A stretch of DNA of 64,000 nucleotides, from the NCBI RefSeq assembly GCF_010723305.1, contig NZ_BLKW01000004.1:2046001-2110000 (forward strand). The letters are read 5' to 3'. Shown here one piece after another: positions 49,779-60,283 of the stretch. Numbering within the stretch: position 1 is the stretch's first letter; each line of letters opens with the position of its first letter. The translations under genes and the position numbers were made by a program. Below the pieces are notes generated by a model, which was not told the DNA's origin, did not search any database, and saw only the letters and a program-made list of their open reading frames with translations. The DNA is from Mycobacterium botniense. GTDB lineage: Bacteria; Actinomycetota; Actinomycetes; Mycobacteriales; Mycobacteriaceae.

Positions 49779-50902
49779 GGGCGTTCCTCAAGCCTGGCGT
49801 GCACGATTTCGCCGACCGCGGAGACAAGTTCAGTGAACGGTACGTTGGAACCCAGGTCATCGAGACTAGTGGTGTCGTCACCGACGCGGGTCACCCAACT
49901 GCCAATCGGTGTCTCGCCGTAGGCGCGCTCAACCTCGACAGCCTCATCCCGCAATGCCTCGCATGCCCGCTTGACACGCCCACTGCGTTCCGACTCGCGA
50001 ACAGGATTTTCGAACGCGCCGACCAGATTTATCGGCTGACTGTCTCGGACCAGAACGACAACGGCCTCGGGCAGGGTGCGATTGGCGAATGTGTTCTGCT
50101 TTCCGGTCGGCATCGACCGCACAAACGACTGCACGAAGGCTTCGACCGCGCGCTGGGTAGCCACTGTGTCGCCGAGGTTGTCGAGTAGTCGATTCACGTC
50201 GACGGCTGCATACCGGTAGAGGGTCGACGAGTTGAACTCGACGGTTCCGATCATGCCAGCTCCGGTGTCTTCACCTTTTTCCTCGACGTAGTCGTCCACC
50301 GCGGTGAAGTAGTCGAACTCAGTCTCAACAGGATGGACGCTGATCGCGTGGGCGACCTGGACAGCGGCGTCCACGTTCATGTCAGCCTGGTCGGCCACCA
50401 TTCGGCCGAACAACGCGATGTCAACCGAATGATCACGGTCCACCAGAGCCTTAACGTTCGCATCCTTGAGCGCCTTTGACACGTCCTCTGCATCCGCCGC
50501 AGCCACCGCGACCCGGGCTAGACTGTCGATTTGACGTCTGCTGAGGAAGACGAGATAGCCGGCCTCGCCAGGTGCTTCCTTCCGCGGTGCTTTGGTGACG
50601 ATGCCGATTTCCTTGAACACCGCCACGGCCAGTTCGTCGGCGCGATCTCTTAATGCAGGCGCCAGCGAGGAGATCTCGGCTGCAAGCAACTCGATGACTT
50701 TCCTGGTTCGGACGCCTAGATCGGTACGGTCCAGCATCGCTTCGAAATCGGTTCGCGTCGCGCGTTTCCAGGACTGACTAGAAACCCGCGCGCGCCGGAC
50801 CCCACCATAGATCGCCGTCTTGGGGCTGCCGGTGTCATCTCTGTTCAGGTTACTCGGCGGGACGGTCTGCAGGATGTGAATGTCAACAATAGTGCGGTTC
50901 AT
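49775..50902 (-). CDS. cas7e: Cas7e (Cse4/CasC) Cascade backbone
   Basis: 375 residues, RRM-fold backbone, six copies along the crRNA. N terminus: TIVDIHILQTVPPSNLNRDD and YGGVRRARVSSQSWKRATR, the RNA-binding Arg/Lys-rich palm. Later: DIALFGRMVADQADMNVDAA, VQVAHAISVHPVETEFDYFT, AVDDY and MIGTVEFNSSTLYRYAAVD. ATG 50902 lies 6 nt after the cse2 stop. Complete. Confidence 0.96.
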   Translation of the reverse strand: MNRTIVDIHILQTVPPSNLNRDDTGSPKTAIYGGVRRARVSSQSWKRATRTDFEAMLDRTDLGVRTRKVIELLAAEISSLAPALRDRADELAVAVFKEIGIVTKAPRKEAPGEAGYLVFLSRRQIDSLARVAVAAADAEDVSKALKDANVKALVDRDHSVDIALFGRMVADQADMNVDAAVQVAHAISVHPVETEFDYFTAVDDYVEEKGEDTGAGMIGTVEFNSSTLYRYAAVDVNRLLDNLGDTVATQRAVEAFVQSFVRSMPTGKQNTFANRTLPEAVVVLVRDSQPINLVGAFENPVRESERSGRVKRACEALRDEAVEVERAYGETPIGSWVTRVGDDTTSLDDLGSNVPFTELVSAVGEIVHARLEERP

Positions 50903-50908
50903 AGTGTT

Positions 50909-51562
50909 TCATTCCTTTTGTTCAGGGGTTTCGGGTTCGGTAGCTGACGCGTTGACGTGGGAGTCGCTACGGTAGAAGTCGCGACCCCAGGCAAGTCGAA
51001 CGTTCTTTGAACGTTGTGGATTCAGCAGCCGCAAGACGTCGTCGGCAAATCGGGCGTAGTCGAATCCTTGGCCGACGGAGCGCAACTGGGTGACCAGACC
51101 TCGAACATGGACCAGGATCTCATCAATCGATGACGCGGTTGCGACCGCCATGAACCTCCTCCTGACAGCGTCCGCGCTTCGCCCTTCCATGCGGGCAAGG
51201 TGGCCCACTGCACTGCCGAAGGACACGCCGTGCAAATGCGCTGGCCCTGACATGGACTGGAGATGCAAGGCGAAAAGCGTCAGTGCCGCGTGGGCGGCTT
51301 GCTCGGCATAGCTCGGTTCGTCGCGATCCCACTGCAACGCCTCGGGGACCGCCGCGAACGTGTATTCCCAGACTTCAGGAACGCTTCCGGCTGTCTTGCC
51401 GAGGGCGCGGCGTAGCTTCGCTAGCTCTGCTCGGGCGCTGGGCGAGCCTGCGAGGTACTCCGATTGCAGATGGTCGACTCTCCAGTCGAGTGCCCGTCCA
51501 AGCCGACCTAAGATTCTCGACTGCGCTGGCTGCAACGGTGAATCGGTTGTGGATGTGGTCAT
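50909..51562 (-). CDS. cse2: Cse2 (CasB) Cascade small subunit
   Basis: 217 residues, all-helical. Two copies form the belly of Cascade and hold the displaced strand. Seen: AELAKLRRALGKTAGSVPEV, EQAAHAALTLFALHLQSMSG, SFGSAVGHLARMEGRSADAV, RRRFMAVATASSIDEILVHV and YARFADDVLRLLNPQRSKNV. ATG 51562 overlaps the cse1 stop by 4 nt (ATGA). Confidence 0.95.
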   Translation of the reverse strand: MTTSTTDSPLQPAQSRILGRLGRALDWRVDHLQSEYLAGSPSARAELAKLRRALGKTAGSVPEVWEYTFAAVPEALQWDRDEPSYAEQAAHAALTLFALHLQSMSGPAHLHGVSFGSAVGHLARMEGRSADAVRRRFMAVATASSIDEILVHVRGLVTQLRSVGQGFDYARFADDVLRLLNPQRSKNVRLAWGRDFYRSDSHVNASATEPETPEQKE

Positions 51563-53202
51563 CGTGTGGCTACCTCCAATGTCGTGGTGTTTGCCCCCGC
51601 CGGTGGCAACAGACGGCGAATTGCGGCGTTGAACCATGCTTCGGCAATCGAGACATTGATGAGGCGACCGCGTACCTCCCGCCCCAGCCAGGCTGAAGGC
51701 GGCGCAGCAGAAATCACCTCAGCCGCGATTCGACGGGCTGACTCGCTGACGACCTGCCGCCAGCGGCTACGTCTGGCATCGATGTCGACACCAGGCACCA
51801 ACGTCGCTACCCAGCGCCGATACGGCTCGTCAAGCTGCGCATACAAAAGTTCGCGCGCCCAATCACCGGCCCCTGATTTCGGTTCGGCCCCCGCCGCTTG
51901 GGCTATGTTCTCGGCCAACTTCCGTGTCTCCGCTGCGGCTTGGTCCGCATCGTTCACCGCCTCCACCGCTGCGCGTCCTGCCGCCGGGTGGTCCGCACGC
52001 AGAATAAGGATCGACAGCGGCAGCGTGTCGGCGACGATGTCTCCAATGGTCGCGTTTTGTTCGGCGTAGTCGGCTCCGCATGCCCAGATTCCGGGTTTAT
52101 AGGTCTCCGGCAGCAGGTCGTGCGCCACGAGGTCGCTGATCCACTGCAAAACGCCCGGCGCCAAGAATGGCTGTGGCTCAGAACCCGAACCGCCCCGGCG
52201 TCCTGATACCGACGGAAGCAGCGCTTCCAGGCCACGCCACACCGAGCGGTTCGGGTCATGCGCTAGCGGCATGTAAACGGTCGTCTTGTACTTTTTTGTC
52301 TGCGGTTCGCTGTACCGCCACGCGCTGTGCGGCTCCAGGCCGTGCAGATTTTGGGGCTGGATCTTGTCACCGTTGGCCAAGACTACGCCGACAACGCCCT
52401 CGCGACTTCCGACAAGCCGAACACGTCGGGTCTGCCACGTATAAAGATCGATCGCCCCGCGAGGCGGTCGCTCGTGTGACGACGGCCCGTCAGGATCACG
52501 TTCCCACGGGGGTACATCGTCAGGAGCGCCAATACGGACATAGGATTCGACATCGCGGCCGATCAGATTCAGCACCAGAGTTTCGCGAAGGTCACGACCC
52601 TGGGCCAGGATTCCGCCGATCTGTCCGGACCACCCTGTCCCGATCGGATAGCCCTTGCCGCCCTTAACCCGGGGATCGCCCACGGCGCCCGATTTGATTC
52701 CCGACGGGTCGAATGCATGGGCGTGCACCAGCCAACGCGCGGCCTCAGCAGCGCTGATCCTCTCTAGGCTGGCGGCGGACCTAGTAGTGAAAAACGGTGC
52801 TCCGTTAGGCACATCGCTGACGATTTTCTCCAGGCTTGATACTTCGTTGTTTGCTGTATGCAGCCCGGCGACCTGGAAAAATGGTGCAACCGGGTCGAAG
52901 AGCTCAAACCGGTGATGAAACCGACCCGCGTAGGCTCGAATCCGTCCCATCGGCAATTGATCGGCGCTCCACAGTTCAAGCCATCCGTCCTGGTCGGCTG
53001 GGCCGTCTAGCGCACGGTGCAAAAATGCCAACACCATCCGGAAGATGGCAAAAGCTTGCGTGGGCACTTCGCCGCCGATCGTGATAAAGCGGCGCGCATT
53101 GTCTAACAGTCCGAGGATGGACACTTCCTGTTCGCGGCCGTTGTTGTCCAACACGACGATCCACGGCTCATCAAGCAGATTAAAACCGTTGTGGTCGTTC
53201 AT
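51559..53202 (-). CDS. cse1: Cse1 (Cas8e/CasA) Cascade large subunit
   Basis: 547 residues. PAM recognition and Cas3 recruitment. Seen: FNLLDEPWIVVLDNNGREQE, VSILGLLDNARRFITIGGEV, HHRFELFDPVAPFFQVAGLH, FTTRSAASLERISAAEAARW, GDPRVKGGKGYPIGTGWSGQ and IGGILAQGRDLRETLVLNLI; C-terminal four-helix bundle from about residue 390. The ATG overlaps cas3 by 4 nt. In the family the L1 loop reads PAM; which PAM is used here is unknown. Confidence 0.96.
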   Translation of the reverse strand: MNDHNGFNLLDEPWIVVLDNNGREQEVSILGLLDNARRFITIGGEVPTQAFAIFRMVLAFLHRALDGPADQDGWLELWSADQLPMGRIRAYAGRFHHRFELFDPVAPFFQVAGLHTANNEVSSLEKIVSDVPNGAPFFTTRSAASLERISAAEAARWLVHAHAFDPSGIKSGAVGDPRVKGGKGYPIGTGWSGQIGGILAQGRDLRETLVLNLIGRDVESYVRIGAPDDVPPWERDPDGPSSHERPPRGAIDLYTWQTRRVRLVGSREGVVGVVLANGDKIQPQNLHGLEPHSAWRYSEPQTKKYKTTVYMPLAHDPNRSVWRGLEALLPSVSGRRGGSGSEPQPFLAPGVLQWISDLVAHDLLPETYKPGIWACGADYAEQNATIGDIVADTLPLSILILRADHPAAGRAAVEAVNDADQAAAETRKLAENIAQAAGAEPKSGAGDWARELLYAQLDEPYRRWVATLVPGVDIDARRSRWRQVVSESARRIAAEVISAAPPSAWLGREVRGRLINVSIAEAWFNAAIRRLLPPAGANTTTLEVATR

Positions 53203-56045
53203 GACTCGAGCACCTCCAGGCCAAGGTCAGGCGTGTAGCGAATGCCTCGTCGATTAATCACTCCGTTGCCGTTGCGATCGACGACAACAACCGGAAGTCG
53301 GTAGATGAACTGGGATTGCTCCCAGGTTTCCGGTGTACCTGCCCATAGCTCCTCTTCGGCATCGGCGTTGCTGAATTCCAATGGCAGCCGGATCGAGCAG
53401 GACGCCAGGACCAAGGCCAAATCATCAGGCGGAGTGTGGTCGCGAGGCACCGGCAAGGCGGCCTGCTCAGCAGAAAGCCAAGTGGGGGTAGCCCATTCGC
53501 CAGAATGGTTTTCCTCCACGAGAATCGCCTCAAGAGTCGGGGCACCGTCACGGACCTGACCCTGGCCTTGCGCATCCTCGTCGGCTTCACCGACGCTGCC
53601 GGACACCCAGCCGAGGATGGCTCTGCCTGCCCGCGGCGGCGCGGCGATCTGAAAGTCCCTCGCCTTCGCGGTGCGCCGATCCACCTGTTGCAGCCATTTC
53701 TCGCGCGCATCCTCGATCGCGTGCTGCCACGATGCCGGCTCGACGGTTTCTCGCCCGTATGCGGCACGAACCAGTGACGCGATGTCGTCGGGTAGCTCGA
53801 TGGTTCGGCCCAGCTTGGGTAGCAGCACCGCTGCTGACCGCAGCAGCGGATAAATGCCGTAGATATGTTGCGCCGCCGCTGTCTCTAGCTCAGGAGGAGC
53901 TTGGCTGAAATCCACACCGGCGATATAAGCGCGTGCCGAGCGCAGTTTCGCGGGTCGATCGCACTGATCGGCGCCGCGGTTGTGGCGGTGCAGACGCCCC
54001 ATGCGTTGCAATACCAGATCGATCGGTGCGAGGTCGCTGACCAACACGTCAAAGTCGATGTCGAGTGACTGTTCGGCGACTTGGGACGCCACCACGATGT
54101 GCCGGGCAGGACGGGTTACCCCGTCGCCGGGCGGGCCGAATCGCGCGAGCAGCTCCCTGTCCTTGCGGAGCCTGTCGGCCGCGATGAATCGGGAGTGAGC
54201 GACCGTCACCTCCCCCGGAAATTCCGCCTGAAGGGCGGTTGCGGTGCGCAAGACACGGCGTACGGTGTTGCGCACGACAAGCGCGCAGCCACCGTCACAC
54301 AACAGGTCTCTAAGCAGTGCGACGAGGGCATCGCTATCATCGTTGGCGCCGCCGCCGAGCGCCTCGACCGAGACCGTTGTTCGCCGACCGGACTGTGGCA
54401 CAGCGCAGCTGACGACCCGCATGCCCTCGCTCCACGAGATGACGGGATAGCTATCATCTTCGGTATCTTCGGGATTGACTGGCATCGTCGCGTTGTCGAC
54501 GGCCTGCCCTGTTTGGTAGGCATTCAGTAGCTTTTGCCGGCGGTCAGGCGGCAGTGTCGCAGACAATGCGACGACTGGGACACCGTAGGCGCCGAGCCAT
54601 GTAAGGACCTTGGTCAGATAGGAATTCATGAAGACGTCGTAGGCGTGCACTTCGTCAAGCACGACGATCTTGCCGGCCAAAGCCAAGTGTCGAAGCATCA
54701 GGTGACGGGCCTTGAGACCGGCGAATAGCACCTGATCGATGGTCCCGACCACAAAGTTGGCTAATTGCGCTTTCTTCCGCCCCGACAACCATGAGTGGGC
54801 CACCACCGCGTGCCGAGGCATGTGCGGACCTGAATCGCAGCCCTCGTCACATCCGATCTGCACTGACCGGCCCCCCTGAACCAGTCCCTGGAAATCCCGG
54901 TTAAGGCGCGCTTTCCCATGGCTAAGCGTGATGGCACCCACGGCTTGATTGCTTGCGCCGAGTGCGTCGAGCCACTCGACGACACGCCCGAACATCGCGT
55001 CGGTTGTCGCTTGTGTGGGTAGTGCGACATGCACGCCGCCACTGCCCCACCGCCGCGCCATTATTTCCGCGGCGGCGAGCGCGGCTTCGGTCTTGCCTTC
55101 CCCCATCGGGGCCTCGATGATCACCAGCCCCGGATTCGGGATCTGCTCGGCGACTCTGCTCGCCGCCTCCTGTACCGGGCGTGGCTTGGCGTCCGGAGGC
55201 AGGCGGAACCTGGTCGCGAAAAGACGCTCAAGGTTGTCGACTCGACCCGCAGGCGCCCACGGTGCCGGTAAGGCAAGGCGCTCCAACGCCCGACCTGCAC
55301 GTTCGGGCTCCTCGATTACTTCGGGGAGTTCGACGCTGTAGTAAGGGAACAGGGATTCGTTGCTAGCGATCCAGTCGGAAAGGATCACCAACCCCGTTGC
55401 GAGCACCTGGAATGTGGCCGGCAAATGAACGTCGCGCCATGTGTTGATATATCGGTCCGCACCGGTCCTCGCGGCCACGCGATCAGCGAGTTCACGCTGG
55501 ACGTCGCGCCAGCGGCCCTCGCCGTAGAGCTTCGGGAATTCGTCCGGGAGCGCCTCGGTCAGTGTTACCCCATCCGGAGGCACTCCGTGGTGACCGCCCA
55601 ACACGACCGCCCAGGCCGAGACCGACCGCTCCGGCCAGCCTCGATCGACCAACCATCTACGCAACAGATGGTGTCCAGCTAGGGAATGGTGCACCTTGTG
55701 CCGGTCGACAAGTTCGGCCTTCGTCGGCGGCATGTAGAGCCCATGCTCCCGCATCCGCTGCGCCAGTTGGTCACTCTGCACAGCAAACGGCGGTGTGGCT
55801 TTGCCCAGATCGTGCAAGCCCGCCAGGAAGGTGACCGCAGTGCGCGCTGCAGTGACGTCACCGCCGAATGGGCTTGCCAGCAGGTCGACGACTGGGCGCG
55901 GTAGCCACCTGTCGAACAGTCCGCCGGCGATATCCGACGAGTCGTCCATATGCCGCCACAACGGCAGCCAGGCGCCGTCCTTGTTCAGCGACTTCGCCCA
56001 CACCGACCGGGCTGCTTCACCTAAACCGACTAGTGAACTGCCCAC
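53199..56045 (-). CDS. cas3: Cas3 HD-nuclease/helicase, type I-E
   Basis: 948 residues from GTG 56045 (GGAGG 6 nt upstream; a TTG frame to 56087 is less likely). HD domain: WRHMDDSSDIAGGLFDRWLP, GLHDLGKATPPFAVQ (HD at 78-79), HKVHHSLAGHHLLRRW, VVLGGHHGVPP, GLVILSDWIASNE. Helicase: Walker A EAPMGEGKTEAALAAAE (about 312), DEVHAYD, SATLPPDRRQKLL, VASQVAEQSLDIDFDVLVSD and QRMGRLHRHNRG. Degrades DNA marked by Cascade. First gene of the operon; the promoter is expected in 56046-56205. Confidence 0.97.
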   Translation of the reverse strand: MGSSLVGLGEAARSVWAKSLNKDGAWLPLWRHMDDSSDIAGGLFDRWLPRPVVDLLASPFGGDVTAARTAVTFLAGLHDLGKATPPFAVQSDQLAQRMREHGLYMPPTKAELVDRHKVHHSLAGHHLLRRWLVDRGWPERSVSAWAVVLGGHHGVPPDGVTLTEALPDEFPKLYGEGRWRDVQRELADRVAARTGADRYINTWRDVHLPATFQVLATGLVILSDWIASNESLFPYYSVELPEVIEEPERAGRALERLALPAPWAPAGRVDNLERLFATRFRLPPDAKPRPVQEAASRVAEQIPNPGLVIIEAPMGEGKTEAALAAAEIMARRWGSGGVHVALPTQATTDAMFGRVVEWLDALGASNQAVGAITLSHGKARLNRDFQGLVQGGRSVQIGCDEGCDSGPHMPRHAVVAHSWLSGRKKAQLANFVVGTIDQVLFAGLKARHLMLRHLALAGKIVVLDEVHAYDVFMNSYLTKVLTWLGAYGVPVVALSATLPPDRRQKLLNAYQTGQAVDNATMPVNPEDTEDDSYPVISWSEGMRVVSCAVPQSGRRTTVSVEALGGGANDDSDALVALLRDLLCDGGCALVVRNTVRRVLRTATALQAEFPGEVTVAHSRFIAADRLRKDRELLARFGPPGDGVTRPARHIVVASQVAEQSLDIDFDVLVSDLAPIDLVLQRMGRLHRHNRGADQCDRPAKLRSARAYIAGVDFSQAPPELETAAAQHIYGIYPLLRSAAVLLPKLGRTIELPDDIASLVRAAYGRETVEPASWQHAIEDAREKWLQQVDRRTAKARDFQIAAPPRAGRAILGWVSGSVGEADEDAQGQGQVRDGAPTLEAILVEENHSGEWATPTWLSAEQAALPVPRDHTPPDDLALVLASCSIRLPLEFSNADAEEELWAGTPETWEQSQFIYRLPVVVVDRNGNGVINRRGIRYTPDLGLEVLES

Positions 56046-56205
56046 CGTCACCCTCCGTTCTCGGGGATCGACGAGAGCATCGCACAACGCACCGACAAGT
56101 GGTTGAAGTTCAAAAACTCGGCTGACCTCTACTTATCCCGACAGCCCCGTCTTTGGCGCAGTAGCTGTAACTGATGTGATTTCTGTGCGGCCACAGCCGC
56201 CCGTC

Positions 56206-57219
56206 TCAGATGGCGTCGGGGTCCGCCGCGAACGCCTCGGCAGCCTTGCGGGCCAGCCCGATCGCGGTGCGCGCCCACTCCGGCGTCGCGTTCGCCAGAC
56301 CGCACACCGGGGTGACGCCGATGCGGTCGGTCAGCGCTGAGCGGGCGAAACCCAGCCGGTCGATCACCGCGACCACCGCGGCGGCGATCTCTTCTACCGA
56401 CAGGCGCCGCGCCGGTGCGGTCGCAGGGACGACCCCCAGCACCACGGTGCGCCCGGACTCCACAAATTCGGCGATACCGTCCAGATCCGCGCTCCGCAGC
56501 CCGGCGGCGGGCACCGAAACCGCACCGATTGTGCTGCGTTGCAGCAGGTTCCACGGCAGATCGGGTGTGCCGGCATGCAGCGCCACCTCGGTGCCTGCCG
56601 CAGCGACACAGGCATCGAGCAGCGACCCCGCCAATGTCTCGTCGAGGGGGGCGACCGGGGTCAGGGCGGTCACCCCGGTCAGCCGGCCGGCCACGGCCGC
56701 CGCCAGCGACGATTCGTCGAACTGCACCACCACCGGCGTGCCAAGCCGCCGCGAGACCGCCGCTTGGTGGGCGGCCACCCCTTCGGCCAGCGATGCCGCG
56801 AGGTCGCGTAGGGCGCCCGGATCGGTGATCGCCCGGTGCCCGTTGGCCAGCTCCAGCTCAGCGGCCAGGGTGATCGGGCCGGGCGCCTGCACCTTGACGG
56901 TGTGCCCGCTGCCCCGCAGGCCCGCCAGCTCCCACGCCTCCTCCAGGGCGTCGACGTCCTGGTCGAGAAAGCTGACCGCCCTGCGGGTCACCGCGCCCGG
57001 CCGGGCCACAACACGATAGCCGCGCGGCACCGTGTCGATGGCGACATCGATCAGCAGCGCGCCGGCGCGCCCGATCGTGTCGGCACCCACTCCCCGGGCG
57101 GGGAGCTCGACAATGTGGGCAAGGGCGCCGGCCAGCTCACCGACAACGACCTCGGCAGCCTGGCGCGGGGAGTCGCCGGGCCAGGATCCAGTACCGCTGG
57201 CCGTTGCGAAAACACTCAC
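56206..57219 (-). CDS. MetE-like/UROD-superfamily protein (Rv3015c homologue)
   Basis: 337 residues from GTG 57219, the M. tuberculosis length. TIM-barrel fold related to cobalamin-independent methionine synthase: VFATASGTGSWPGDSPRQAA, VELPARGVGADTIGRAGALL, VKVQAPGPITLAAELELANG, TPVVVQFDESSLAAAVAGRL, EVALHAGTPDLPWNLLQRST and TPVCGLANATPEWARTAIGL. The usual metal-binding His/Cys set is not obvious, so the activity is unknown. In M. tuberculosis it follows ligA directly; here a 20-kb island intervenes. A frame to 57768 overlaps lpqA and is rejected. Confidence 0.88.
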   Translation of the reverse strand: MSVFATASGTGSWPGDSPRQAAEVVVGELAGALAHIVELPARGVGADTIGRAGALLIDVAIDTVPRGYRVVARPGAVTRRAVSFLDQDVDALEEAWELAGLRGSGHTVKVQAPGPITLAAELELANGHRAITDPGALRDLAASLAEGVAAHQAAVSRRLGTPVVVQFDESSLAAAVAGRLTGVTALTPVAPLDETLAGSLLDACVAAAGTEVALHAGTPDLPWNLLQRSTIGAVSVPAAGLRSADLDGIAEFVESGRTVVLGVVPATAPARRLSVEEIAAAVVAVIDRLGFARSALTDRIGVTPVCGLANATPEWARTAIGLARKAAEAFAADPDAI

Positions 57220-57318
57220 CGGCCAAACGTATTCGAACCGGCACCGCAAGCCGGCTACCGGGGTATGCTCCCGCCGCGCCGGTGCCCCGATTAGGCTCGA
57301 TACCACGGAAGGTTCGAC

Positions 57319-57969
57319 ATGTCGGCGATAGCGGCAGCGGTGCGGCCGCTGGGGCTGTGTTGCGCGGCCTTGCTGGTCGCGGCATGTGTCCGGGTAGTGG
57401 GCGGTGCGCCGCTCGCGGCGGTCGGCGGTGAGTCCCCGCGCGCAGTGCCCGGGGTCGATGTCGACAAGATCCTGCTCGACCAATCGCGGATGCGTGCGAT
57501 CACCGGCGCCGGCGAGGACTTGACGATCATTCCCTCGATGGACGGCAAGTACCCGGTGGACCTGGACGACCTCGCGCAGACCGCGCCGCCGCAATGCCGT
57601 TTCATCTATTCGGAGACACTGACATTCGGCTCCGATATCGCCGAATTCCACAAGACCACGTTTCAGGATCCGCCCGATAGCGCTCTGATCTCTGAGGCGG
57701 CCGCGGCCTACCGTGACGCCGGCACCGCGCGCCGCGCGTTCACCGCACTGGTGGCAGCCGTCGAACACTGCGCGAGCAGTTCGGCCAGCTGGCCATTTGT
57801 CGGTGTGTGGAGCGCTGATGACGCGTCGCTGCGCATCCGGCCCGGCGGCTGTGGCCGCGATTACCGGGTCAAAGCGGCGGTCTTGTTGGAAGTCACATTC
57901 TGCGGCTTTCCAGAATCGGTGTCCGACATCGTGATGACAAACATCGCGGCCAACGTGCGGACCCGGTAG
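57319..57969 (+). CDS. lpqA: Lipoprotein LpqA, PknH-like extracellular domain
   Basis: 216 residues. Signal peptide MSAIAAAVRPLGLCCAALLV with lipobox LVAAC (Cys23). The mature part resembles the PknH sensor domain: VDKILLDQSRMRAITGAGED, TAPPQCRFIYSETLTFG, FTALVAAVEHCASSSASW and ASLRIRPGGCGRDYRVKAAV, with four conserved Cys that would form two disulfides. Function unknown. Divergent from the Rv3015c homologue (99 nt between starts); convergent with mnmA after 20 nt. Confidence 0.9.
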   Translation: MSAIAAAVRPLGLCCAALLVAACVRVVGGAPLAAVGGESPRAVPGVDVDKILLDQSRMRAITGAGEDLTIIPSMDGKYPVDLDDLAQTAPPQCRFIYSETLTFGSDIAEFHKTTFQDPPDSALISEAAAAYRDAGTARRAFTALVAAVEHCASSSASWPFVGVWSADDASLRIRPGGCGRDYRVKAAVLLEVTFCGFPESVSDIVMTNIAANVRTR

Positions 57970-57989
57970 CGGGCAGGTCTGCTGCTGTG

Positions 57990-59072
57990 TCAGCGCGCGG
58001 CGGAGGTGGCGGCGATGGTGGCGCTGCCGATGACTTCGTCACCGTCGGGATCGGGGCGGTAGAGCACCAGTGTCTGGCCGCGCGCCACGCCGCGCAGCGG
58101 CGCACACAACCGCACAACCAGCTCCCCGCCCACCAATTCGGCTACCGCGCCGACGGTTTCGCCGTGCGCGCGCACTTGAACCACACACTCGAGCGGTCCT
58201 GCGGGCACGGTTCCCGCGGGGAAGACCGGCGCGCGTCCCCGCAGCCCCCATACCTCCAGATCAGCCACATCACCGACGCGGACCGTGCCGGTGTCGGCGT
58301 CGATGGCCGTCACATAGCGTGGGCGACCGTCCGGCCCGGGCCCGCCGATACCCAGTCCCTTGCGCTGGCCGATCGTGAAGTTGTGCACCCCGTCGTGCTC
58401 GGCCAGCACCGTGCCGGTTGCATCGACTACCGTGCCGCGCCGTACCCCGATGCGCTCACCCAGAAAGGCGCGGGTGTTCCCGGACGGGATGAAACAGATA
58501 TCGTGGCTGTCCGGCTTGTCGGCGACCGCCAGACCGCGGCCGGCCGCCTCGGCGCGGATCTGCGCCTTGGGTGTGTCACCGATCGGAAACGCCGCGTGGC
58601 GCAACTGGTCTGCGCTCAGCACAGCCAACACGTAGGACTGGTCCTTGTCGCGGTCTACCGCCCGGCGCAACCGCCCACCACACAGCCGTGCATAGTGGCC
58701 GGTAGCCACCGCGTCGAAGCCCAACGCAACAGCTTTCGCCGCCAACGCCGAGAACTTGATCCGCTGGTTGCACCGCACACAGGGGTTCGGGGTTTCCCCC
58801 CGCGCATATGACGATACGAAGTCCTCGATCACGTCTTGGGTGAACTTCTCTGCGAAGTCCCAGACGTAGAAAGGTATTCCAAGCACATCCGCGACACGGC
58901 GCGCGTCGGCAGCGTCTTCCTTCGAGCAGCAGCCTCGCGAACCGGCGCGCAGTGTGGCGGGGGTGCTCGACAGCGCGAGGTGCACCCCGACGACGTCGTG
59001 TCCGGCGTCGACCATGCGTGCCGCGGCCACCGACGAGTCGACACCGCCGCTCATCGCGGCGAGAATTCTCAC
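57990..59072 (-). CDS. mnmA: tRNA 2-thiouridylase MnmA
   Basis: 360 residues. Installs sulfur at U34 of tRNA-Lys/Glu/Gln, using sulfur from IscS. Seen: PP-loop [35 protein letters not shown] (active Cys98), [48 protein letters not shown] (second active Cys) and [11 protein letters not shown]. The ATG overlaps the iscS stop by 4 nt (ATGA), so sulfur donor and acceptor genes are coupled. In M. tuberculosis an ESX/PPE gene group lies between lpqA and mnmA; here they are adjacent. Confidence 0.96.
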   Translation of the reverse strand: MRILAAMSGGVDSSVAAARMVDAGHDVVGVHLALSSTPATLRAGSRGCCSKEDAADARRVADVLGIPFYVWDFAEKFTQDVIEDFVSSYARGETPNPCVRCNQRIKFSALAAKAVALGFDAVATGHYARLCGGRLRRAVDRDKDQSYVLAVLSADQLRHAAFPIGDTPKAQIRAEAAGRGLAVADKPDSHDICFIPSGNTRAFLGERIGVRRGTVVDATGTVLAEHDGVHNFTIGQRKGLGIGGPGPDGRPRYVTAIDADTGTVRVGDVADLEVWGLRGRAPVFPAGTVPAGPLECVVQVRAHGETVGAVAELVGGELVVRLCAPLRGVARGQTLVLYRPDPDGDEVIGSATIAATSAAR

Positions 59073-60250
59073 CCGGGCACCCCCGCAGTGGCCAGAGCAG
59101 CGCGCCGAGCGCGCGCCACCACACCGGGCAGGACCCGCAATACCGCGTCGACATCAGCGCCGGTACTGGTATGCCCCAACGAAAGTCGCAACGATCCCCG
59201 CGCACTGGCCGGGTGCATCCCCATCGCAATCAGCACGTGTGACGGCTGCGCGATCCCGGCGGTGCAGGCGGAGCCCGTCGAGCACTCGATTCCGTTGGCG
59301 TCCAACAACATCAACAATGAGTCTCCTTCGCACCCGTCGAAGGAGAAATGCGCGTTACCCGGTAGCCGCGCCAGGCCCGACGACCCGTTCAGGTGAGCGC
59401 CGGGGATCCCGGTCAGCACACCGTCGATAAGCCGGTCGCGCAAACCGCGAAGCCGTACCGCGTTCGTCTCCACCTCGTCCACAGCGATCTGTGTCGCCGC
59501 AGCCATTCCGACCGCACCTGCGACATCGGCTGTGCCGGAACGGATGTCACGCTCCTGACCACCGCCGTGGGACAGCGGGACGCAGGCCACGTCTCGGCGG
59601 AGCAGCAGCGCGCCGACGCCGGGCGGGCCGCCGAATTTGTGCGCCGCCACGCTCATCGCGCACAGCCCGCTGGCAGCAAAATCGACGGGCAGCTGACCTA
59701 CCGCCTGAACCGCATCGCTGTGCATCGGAACGTCGAATTCAGCAGCGATGGCCGCCAGTTCGGTGATCGGCATGATAGTGCCCACCTCGTTGTTGGCCCA
59801 CATCACCGACACCAGCGCGACATCGTCGTGCCGCTGCAGCACCTCCCGCAGTGCGGCCGCAGACACCGAACCGTCACGTCCCGTGGGCAGCCAGCTCACT
59901 TCGGCGCCTTCGTGTTCGACCAGCCAGTTCACCGAGTCCAGCACAGCGTGATGCTCCACCTCGCTGGTGACGATGCGACGGTGGCGCGGGCAGGCGTCAC
60001 GCCGCGCCCAGTAGAGGCCCTTGACCGCGACGTTGTCGCTTTCCGTGCCGCCCGCGGTGAAGATCACCTCGGACGGGCGGGCACCGAGCTTGGCGGCGAT
60101 CAACTCGCGGGATTCCTCCAGCCGGCGCCGCGCCGCGCGCCCCGCGGTGTGCAGCGAGGAGGCATTGCCCACGATGCCGAGCACAGCCGTCATAGCCTCG
60201 ATGGCGGCGGGATACATCGGGGTGGTGGCGGCATGATCCAGGTACACCAT
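59069..60250 (-). CDS. iscS: Cysteine desulfurase IscS
   Basis: 393 residues. PLP enzyme that takes sulfur from cysteine for Fe-S clusters and tRNA thiolation. Seen: [79 protein letters not shown] Lys K205 in [16 protein letters not shown], and catalytic Cys in [12 protein letters not shown]. Coupled to mnmA. Upstream lies a perfect hairpin and etfA. Confidence 0.96.
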   Translation of the reverse strand: MVYLDHAATTPMYPAAIEAMTAVLGIVGNASSLHTAGRAARRRLEESRELIAAKLGARPSEVIFTAGGTESDNVAVKGLYWARRDACPRHRRIVTSEVEHHAVLDSVNWLVEHEGAEVSWLPTGRDGSVSAAALREVLQRHDDVALVSVMWANNEVGTIMPITELAAIAAEFDVPMHSDAVQAVGQLPVDFAASGLCAMSVAAHKFGGPPGVGALLLRRDVACVPLSHGGGQERDIRSGTADVAGAVGMAAATQIAVDEVETNAVRLRGLRDRLIDGVLTGIPGAHLNGSSGLARLPGNAHFSFDGCEGDSLLMLLDANGIECSTGSACTAGIAQPSHVLIAMGMHPASARGSLRLSLGHTSTGADVDAVLRVLPGVVARARRAALATAGVPG

Positions 60251-60283
60251 GACGCGCCCAGGATACCGACGTCGCGCGGCGGG

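Noticed and set aside
56129..56554. Leftward frame between cas3 and the Rv3015c homologue
   Set aside because: Alternative frame within the Rv3015c homologue; Arg/Gly-rich composition typical of a GC shadow.
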